Positions 1 through 3,277 of a DNA stretch of 5,542 nt are shown here, in pieces. Each line of letters begins with the position of its first letter. Position 1 is the stretch's first letter. The position numbers and the translations under genes were made by a program. The notes under the pieces were generated by a model. It was not told where the DNA came from. It saw only the letters and a list, made by a program, of their open reading frames with translations, and did no database searches. Origin of the DNA: an archaeon (GTDB lineage Archaea; Asgardarchaeota; Hermodarchaeia; Hermodarchaeales; Hermodarchaeaceae); assembly GCA_016550425.1 (NCBI GenBank), contig JABXGS010000141.1, forward strand, positions 1 through 5,542. Reading direction: 5' to 3'.

Positions 1-1031
1 AAGATGGTATTTCCAGTGTTTTCAACTATGATTCTTACAGTCAGGAGATCACCACGATTGAGGACGTTCGTGCTGAGCTCTCGGGTAATGGACAGTACCG
101 AGGATCCCTCTTGGAAGGAAATCCAGTACTCAAAATCCTCAGTAGAATCTGACAGCGAATATTCCTCAGTGCCTATTGGATAGAAAGGGAAGGGCTTATC
201 CTCAAATACCCACGTGGGGGTTCCATTCAAGTAGACACGATTATGTGGGGCATTAATAATTACAGTGCCTTCGCCAGTTAGATCCAGAGGAGCAGAATAG
301 CCAAAAGCATCTCCAAGGCGAAAGTCGTAGGTGTTCCCTATCTGGGTTATGATATCCGAGATGGTGTAGGTGAAGGTCACATCAGCAATTGGGTCGCTCT
401 CGAACCATTCAAGATGAATGTGATATTCACTGAGACTTCCGATGATTCCGGTTGCATTAAAACCATCCATAAGGTACGCTGTAGCGTTGTTTACAAGATA
501 GAACGTGTTGTTAAGAAATTCTTCATGTGAGGCAATTACGTCATTAAAAAGCCAGGTGGTTTGATTCTCGTAGTCTGTAAAGTTAAAGCTACTAAGGGAG
601 GGATAACTGGTGAAACGTACGTAGTTTTCCATGGTGTAATTCAAGAAATCGCTGACTTCAGAAGCTGTTGTAGTATTATCCCACGCAACAGCTGAAATTG
701 TGGCATTTCCAGGATTGCCTTCCCAGATTCCACCATCAATAGAGCCAGATTTCGTCCAGGTATAAAGGGGATTAAAGGGGGATTGTGTGCCAGTTCGGGG
801 ACGTCCGGTCCATCCAATGGTCACCGAATCACTATCAAAACCGAATTCTACATCAAGGTTGACATCAAGCCAGTCCGCTGTGATCTGTGGAGCTGGAGGG
901 CTCTTTGATTGCAATAGATTGTTCTTTCCTGACTCTCCTAGTTGTAAGCTAATAGTTGGCGCAATGATTGGGCTCAGTATCAGCATGGCTAGTAAGACCA
1001 GGATGGGAATCAATGTTGTCATTTTCTTCAC
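1..1031 (-). CDS. Secreted, probably N-glycosylated surface protein, N-terminal 343 residues (C-terminus off the left edge)
   Basis: An open frame runs from GTG at 1031 to the window edge without a stop. An in-frame TGA at 1046-1044 limits the start. GTG is preferred over the in-frame ATG at 1022 because GATGGTG (1045-1039), a good archaeal ribosome site, lies 7 bases upstream of it. The N-terminus has the form of a signal peptide or membrane anchor: two lysines, then a hydrophobic run at about residues 7-24 (LIPILVLLAMLIL...). The rest is soluble, rich in Asn, Thr, Ser and aromatic residues, and carries nine N-x-S/T sequons, eight of them between residues 109 and 194. From about residue 312 (SVLSITRELSTN, then NRGDLLTVRIIVENTGNT) it resembles the start of a CARDB/DUF11-like immunoglobulin-fold repeat, in which a 'GD...V.NTGN' pattern is typical. 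The full protein is therefore probably a multidomain extracellular or S-layer-associated protein. I do not recognise the domain at residues 45-300, and no enzymatic motif is evident. Its function is unknown. Confidence 0.82.
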   Translation of the reverse strand, partial: MKKMTTLIPILVLLAMLILSPIIAPTISLQLGESGKNNLLQSKSPPAPQITADWLDVNLDVEFGFDSDSVTIGWTGRPRTGTQSPFNPLYTWTKSGSIDGGIWEGNPGNATISAVAWDNTTTASEVSDFLNYTMENYVRFTSYPSLSSFNFTDYENQTTWLFNDVIASHEEFLNNTFYLVNNATAYLMDGFNATGIIGSLSEYHIHLEWFESDPIADVTFTYTISDIITQIGNTYDFRLGDAFGYSAPLDLTGEGTVIINAPHNRVYLNGTPTWVFEDKPFPFYPIGTEEYSLSDSTEDFEYWISFQEGSSVLSITRELSTNVLNRGDLLTVRIIVENTGNTI

Positions 1032-1038
1032 AGTTAAA

Positions 1039-1045
1039 CACCATC
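1039..1045 (-). promoter_or_regulatory. Ribosome binding site of the secreted protein gene
   Basis: GATGGTG on the minus strand matches the GGTG core of archaeal Shine-Dalgarno sites. It lies 7 bases before the GTG at 1031 but 16 before the ATG at 1022, so it favours the GTG start. Confidence 0.5.
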
Positions 1046-1092
1046 ATGTAATGAGAACTTCTTACCGGAGTGAACCCGAATACTCAAAGGTT

Positions 1093-1100
1093 GTTTTTAA
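1093..1100 (-). promoter_or_regulatory. Possible TATA box for the secreted protein gene
   Basis: The minus strand reads TTAAAAAC after a purine-rich GAAGAAG that could serve as a BRE. A start site about 26 bases downstream (near 1071) would give a leader of about 40 bases containing the ribosome site. The element also overlaps an imperfect inverted repeat, TTAAC (1097-1101) and GTTAA (1108-1112). This is inference from spacing and composition only. Confidence 0.3.
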
Positions 1101-1125
1101 CTTCTTCGTTAAGAAACCTCTTTTT

Positions 1126-1159
1126 GGATATCAAGTATGAACTGACTTGATACTTATCC
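1126..1159. repeat. Palindrome between the secreted protein gene and the TnpB remnant
   Basis: TATCAAGT (1129-1136) and ACTTGATA (1145-1152) are a perfect 8-bp inverted repeat with an 8-base loop. The flanking GGA (1126-1128) can pair with TCC (1157-1159) across a 4-base bulge. It lies 50-90 bases before the TnpB remnant, where the left end of an IS200/IS605-type element could be, since these elements carry subterminal hairpins. It could equally be an operator or terminator. About one such 8-bp repeat is expected by chance in a window this size. Confidence 0.45.
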
Positions 1160-1208
1160 GGACCACTCCACCAGACTGAAAAATATTGACTTCCCATCTA
1201 GTCCCAGC

Positions 1209-1495
1209 ATGACCTCGATGCTGCTAAAACGAAAAATCCGCATCACTTCGACAACTGAACAGGCTCAAGTCCTTTGGGTCCTGTCAGAAAAATGCCGCCT
1301 CCTTTATAACTTCGCTCTTGCTGAACGACGCAATCATGGGGCGACGGTTCACTCGAAGCCTGAAGCCCAACGTAATAGATCACCTATACCCAACAACAAA
1401 ACGCCTTGCCTGCCCTTAAAACACAATACCCAGAATACACCTGAGTCAACTCCAAAGTACTTCAAATGACCCTTTGCCGTCTTTATGCAGATTAT
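1209..1495 (+). pseudogene. tnpB: Decayed TnpB (IS200/IS605-family OrfB) N-terminal fragment
   Basis: The first segment (ATG at 1209, or more typically at 1218, giving MLLKRKIRI) reads on through TEQAQVLWVLSEKCRLLYNF and ALAERRN, the characteristic N-terminus of archaeal TnpB proteins. Homology then moves to another frame near 1377-1379, consistent with loss of one base. It continues from 1379 as ITYTQQQNALPALKTQYPEY, where TnpB proteins have a similar 'QQNALP' block, and then VNSKVLQMTLCRLYADY up to 1495. A TGA at 1442-1444 stands where I would expect a Trp codon. TnpB is the RNA-guided, RuvC-type endonuclease of these transposons and is normally about 350-420 residues. Only about the first 95 remain, without the RuvC catalytic residues or the zinc ribbon, so no active product is possible. 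No TnpA is visible. The family assignment rests on remembered sequence pattern, not a search. Confidence 0.8.
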
Positions 1496-1519
1496 ATTAC
1501 GGTTCTTATTGCAGCAACC

Positions 1520-1560
1520 CCCTGTGAACAGGGAGCTAATCCATGCGTTTTGGGCTAGCT
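1520..1560. repeat. Two adjacent short hairpins just past the TnpB fragment
   Basis: CCCTG (1520-1524) and CAGGG (1529-1533) form a 5-bp stem with a TGAA loop. Immediately after, AGCTAATCC (1534-1542) can pair with GGGCTAGCT (1552-1560) with one mismatch and one G-T wobble. Stacked hairpins at this place could be remains of transposon end structure or of a guide-RNA scaffold, but each is short enough to arise by chance. Confidence 0.35.
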
Positions 1561-1690
1561 TGCATCGACATACAGCCCTCCCCAACGTCCTCTCTAGAGT
1601 GGACTAGATGGAAGCTCCTTCATCTATGTCAGAGCAGTTCACAAGATTTTCTGGTAGAAATATCCAAACAAAATTCTACTAAATACCCTG

Positions 1691-1700
1691 TAAAAAATAA
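1691..1700 (-). terminator. Poly-T terminator of the ubiquitin-like gene
   Basis: The minus strand reads TTATTTTTTA starting 12 bases after the TAA stop at 1714-1712, and another TTTTG run follows about 20 bases later. Archaeal transcription usually ends at such U-runs without a required hairpin. Confidence 0.5.
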
Positions 1701-1711
1701 TGAATCGTCTC

Positions 1712-1927
1712 TTATCCACCTGCAATGATTGGAAGAACGATTACGCGTTGTCCTTCAACGATTTCATCTTCAAGATGGGCTCGTCTTCCATCAACCAAGA
1801 CGACATAATGTCGGTAAAGTAACCCCAATTCCTTTAAAAGTGACCGTACTGTCTTGGTTTCTGTCATTTGCAATTCGGTAAGACCGCTTCGTAACGCCAT
1901 CTCTGTCAGGTTAAAATCCGCTTCCAT
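1712..1927 (-). CDS. Small ubiquitin-like beta-grasp protein (SAMP/MoaD/ThiS family) ending in Gly-Gly
   Basis: This 71-residue protein ends in LPIIAGG. The C-terminal half, VVLVDGRRA...LEDEIVEGQRVIVLP, has the strand-turn-strand pattern of MoaD, ThiS and archaeal SAMP proteins, with a terminal GG exposed directly and no tail to be removed. In these families an E1-like enzyme adenylates the terminal glycine. The resulting thiocarboxylate donates sulfur (molybdopterin, thiazole or tRNA thiolation), or, for SAMPs, the protein is joined to lysines of targets. I chose ATG at 1927: GGTGGTG lies 5 bases upstream, and the TATA-like element at 1972-1981 would start transcription near 1950, downstream of the alternative GTG at 1960 that gives an 82-residue version. 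Residues 22-35 (TETKTVRSLLKELG) fit the usual first helix. No E1, MoaE or ThiF gene is visible nearby, so sulfur carrier and protein modifier cannot be told apart. Confidence 0.85.
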   Translation of the reverse strand: MEADFNLTEMALRSGLTELQMTETKTVRSLLKELGLLYRHYVVLVDGRRAHLEDEIVEGQRVIVLPIIAGG

Positions 1928-1932
1928 CGAGA

Positions 1933-1939
1933 CACCACC
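1933..1939 (-). promoter_or_regulatory. Ribosome binding site deciding the start of the ubiquitin-like gene
   Basis: GGTGGTG on the minus strand lies 5 bases before ATG 1927. The upstream alternatives (GTG 1960, ATG 1957) have no comparable site, only GTACATC before them. Confidence 0.5.
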
Positions 1940-1971
1940 GCAACACACTTCCCTCATCACGATGTACAGAT

Positions 1972-1983
1972 AAAAATATATCC
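1972..1983. promoter_or_regulatory. TATA-like element in the divergent promoter region
   Basis: The plus strand reads AAAATATATC and the minus strand TATATTTTTA. Used on the minus strand, it puts a start site near 1950, ahead of the ATG at 1927. Used on the plus strand, it would start RNA near 2006, about 30 bases before the tRNA. No better TATA-like sequence lies about 26 bases before the tRNA, so the element may serve both directions. Placement is inferred from archaeal spacing rules. Confidence 0.45.
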
Positions 1984-2011
1984 GGCTCTCACTGCTATCA
2001 GTTGCGAACTT

Positions 2012-2040
2012 CCCGAATTCCTTAATCTACTCAATTCGGG
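2012..2040 (+). repeat. Inverted repeat spanning the tRNA leader and tRNA bases 1-3
   Basis: CCCGAATT (2012-2019) and AATTCGGG (2033-2040) are perfect complements separated by 13 bases. The last three bases are G1-G3 of the tRNA, so a hairpin in the precursor would cover the RNase P cut site and compete with the acceptor stem. Confidence 0.5.
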
Positions 2041-2114
2041 CCCGTGGCCAAGCTGGATAAGGCATCGGCCCTCTAAGCCGAAAAACCGGGGTTCGAATCC
2101 CCGCGGGCCCGCCA
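2038..2114 (+). tRNA. tRNA-Arg (anticodon UCU), CCA encoded, with C at position 33
   Basis: A full cloverleaf can be drawn. The acceptor stem is GGGCCCG (2038-2044) with CGGGCCC (2104-2110). U8 is at 2045. The D stem is GCC (2047-2049) with GGC (2061-2063), with A14 and G18-G19 (2055-2056) in the loop. The anticodon stem is TCGGC (2065-2069) with GCCGA (2077-2081), and the T stem is CGGGG (2087-2091) with CCCCG (2099-2103) around TTCGAAT. The discriminator is G73 (2111), followed by an encoded CCA (2112-2114). The loop CCTCTAA gives anticodon TCT (2072-2074), which reads AGA and AGG. A20 (2057) and C35 agree with known arginine identity elements. Base 33 (2071) is C, although U33 is nearly invariant in elongator tRNAs. 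There is no intron. The T-box-like TTCGAAT loop is canonical. The methyltransferase gene follows 18 bases downstream with no poly-T between them. Confidence 0.95.
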
Positions 2115-2126
2115 TTCTCGGATGGC
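2111..2126 (+). repeat. Short hairpin using the tRNA discriminator and CCA
   Basis: GCCAT (2111-2115) and ATGGC (2122-2126) are complementary around a 6-base loop. The 5' arm is exactly the discriminator G, the CCA and one further base. It lacks a following T-run, so it is not an obvious terminator. Confidence 0.35.
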
Positions 2127-2132
2127 ACCTCT

Positions 2133-2708
2133 ATGACCACCACTACTGCCTCTAACACTACAAAACCAGTTATTCGTTTACGTTATTTGATTCCTTATAT
2201 TTTGATTTTCATTCTAGTCCCCCTGGGGACTTTTCTACTCGGCACTATGGTTGATCTACTATTACACCTTCCACCATTTCCACCAATTCCTTTTAACATC
2301 TTTTCTGGTATTTTCGTTATGGTAGGAGGTGCTGTAATTGGGATTAAGGCAACCAGACAATTAAGAGAGATTGGGAGAGGATTACCTTGGGGTGAGGCAG
2401 ATCAAAGATCGCAGTCATCTATTCTTCTCACGACAGGGATTTTTGCTTATACACGAAACCCTATGACTTTTGGATATACATTACTCCCTGCTGGAATGGG
2501 TTTGCTCTTCAGATCCCTTGCTATGACTCTCGTTATTCCATTGATAGTCATTATAGTGCAAATTATCATAATAAAAAAACGTGAAGAACCGAATTTAGAA
2601 CATCGTTTTGGTGCAGAATATTTGGCGTACAAGAAGAGAACCCCGTTTTTGGTTCCGAGTATACGGTTATATTTTACGCGCCATCGAGATGAAAAACAAC
2701 GTTCGTAA
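2133..2708 (+). CDS. Membrane methyltransferase of the isoprenylcysteine carboxyl methyltransferase/phospholipid methyltransferase type
   Basis: This 191-residue integral membrane protein has hydrophobic segments at about residues 18-43, 54-72, 112-128 and 130-147. The family pattern is clear: GIFAYTRNPMTFGY (102-115), where 'Y.RNP...G' lines the S-adenosylmethionine site, then two close membrane helices. After these comes KKREEPNLEHRFGAEYLAYK (148-167), followed by a proline-rich end, matching the usual 'EE..L...FG..Y..Y' block. Members methylate prenylated C-terminal cysteines (eukaryotic ICMT), phospholipid head groups or other lipophilic acceptors. The substrate cannot be read from the sequence. 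The ATG at 2133 has no clear ribosome site. The gene begins 18 bases after the tRNA-Arg CCA end, suggesting a shared transcript, and ends 3 bases from the converging pyrophosphatase gene. The C-terminus after residue 180 is short and basic (TRHRDEKQRS). Confidence 0.82.
   Translation: MTTTTASNTTKPVIRLRYLIPYILIFILVPLGTFLLGTMVDLLLHLPPFPPIPFNIFSGIFVMVGGAVIGIKATRQLREIGRGLPWGEADQRSQSSILLTTGIFAYTRNPMTFGYTLLPAGMGLLFRSLAMTLVIPLIVIIVQIIIIKKREEPNLEHRFGAEYLAYKKRTPFLVPSIRLYFTRHRDEKQRS
2692..2696 (-). terminator. Possible poly-T terminator of the pyrophosphatase gene
   Basis: Five T's on the minus strand (GTTGTTTTTCATC) lie 16-20 bases past the pyrophosphatase stop, inside the 3' end of the converging methyltransferase gene. 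The run is short. Confidence 0.25.
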
Positions 2709-2711
2709 CGG

Positions 2712-3248
2712 CTACTGGTTCATTTGCACCCTGTATTGTTCAATGGCATGCGTGATGATTTTTTCTGCAGGGAGTGAGTCTTTCCATACTTTGACTTTTA
2801 CCCATTTTCGGGGTTCCAGGTTCTTATAGTTCAAGAAGAAATCTGCAATCTCAGCACGGAGGTGTTTGGCCATCATCGAGCAATCAGTAAGCTCGTCGAA
2901 TCGAGGATCATTAACCGGGACCGCGATGATCTTATCATCTTCGCCTTTTTCATCTTCCATTGTGAGAACTCCGATGGGTCGTGCTTCCAGAACACATCCG
3001 GTAAATGTGGCTTTTGAAGTCAACACCAAGATATCAAGTGGATCATTATCATCATACCAGGTTTGGGGGATGATACCGTAGTCTGCGGGAAAATAGAGTG
3101 CCCCGTATAGGACCCTGTCAAGGCGAAACACTCCCCATTTGTGGTCGTATTCATATTTATTCGTCTCTCCCTTCGGAACTTCCACAATCACATTGACTCG
3201 TTTAGGAGGATTAGGCCCCGGGGGTAAATCGCGCCATAGGTTTGTCAT
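2712..3248 (-). CDS. ppa: Inorganic pyrophosphatase, soluble family I
   Basis: This cytoplasmic enzyme hydrolyses pyrophosphate to two phosphates, pulling forward reactions that release it (aminoacylation, nucleotide and AMP-type acyl-CoA activation). The usual active-site set is present. Numbered from the in-frame TTG at 3251, it comprises E24, K32 (in NKYEYD), R46, Y58 (in FPADYGIIPQ), the signature D68-N-D70-P-L-D73, then D100, D105, K107, and Y142-K143 (in FLNYKNLEP). These correspond to E. coli PPase E20, K29, R43, Y55, D65/D67/D70, D97/D102/K104 and Y141-K142. At about 178 residues it has the normal length for the hexameric prokaryotic form. I chose ATG at 3248; TTG at 3251 would add one residue. 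No strong ribosome site is seen. The start is 29 bases after the stop of the acyl-CoA synthetase gene on the same strand, so co-transcription is likely. Its 3' end lies 3 bases from the converging methyltransferase gene. Confidence 0.97.
   Translation of the reverse strand: MTNLWRDLPPGPNPPKRVNVIVEVPKGETNKYEYDHKWGVFRLDRVLYGALYFPADYGIIPQTWYDDNDPLDILVLTSKATFTGCVLEARPIGVLTMEDEKGEDDKIIAVPVNDPRFDELTDCSMMAKHLRAEIADFFLNYKNLEPRKWVKVKVWKDSLPAEKIITHAIEQYRVQMNQ
2759..2764 (+). terminator. Possible poly-T terminator of the tRNA-methyltransferase unit
   Basis: Six T's on the plus strand, about 50 bases past the methyltransferase stop and inside the converging pyrophosphatase gene. This is the first clear T-run after the tRNA-methyltransferase unit ends. 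Confidence 0.3.
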
Positions 3249-3277
3249 CAATACACAAATCCAATCATTGATTTAGC

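Larger units (their letters stand above)
1496..1711. other. Intergenic stretch without a convincing gene
   Basis: After the TnpB similarity ends, every frame is broken by stops or shows no recognisable protein. A 61-codon plus-strand frame from 1543 has no ribosome site and no family resemblance. The stretch could hold the degraded right end of the transposon, but I could not identify TnpB C-terminal motifs (zinc ribbon cysteines, the RDxNAA block) in it. It contains the small inverted repeats and the poly-T terminator listed separately. Confidence 0.55.

Noticed and set aside
761..780. Imperfect 10-base tandem repeat (TATAAAGGGG/ATTAAAGGGG)
   Set aside because: It is only two units, in frame with coding sequence of the secreted protein, and has no sign of function.
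787..1140. Plus-strand 117-codon frame
   Set aside because: It is antisense to the secreted protein gene, whose signal peptide, sequons and 343-codon open frame are far more convincing.
1349..1585. Minus-strand 78-codon open frame opposite the TnpB remnant
   Set aside because: It overlaps recognisable TnpB sequence on the other strand, has no ribosome site and shows no family resemblance.
1543..1728. Plus-strand 61-codon frame after the TnpB fragment
   Set aside because: It runs into the 3' end of the ubiquitin-like gene on the other strand and has no motif or upstream signal. I could not make it a convincing TnpB C-terminus.
1905..1960. C/D-box-like RNA: GTGATGA and CTGA about 50 bases apart on the minus strand
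   Set aside because: There are no internal C'/D' boxes and the boxes fall in the leader and coding start of the ubiquitin-like gene, so a chance match is more likely.
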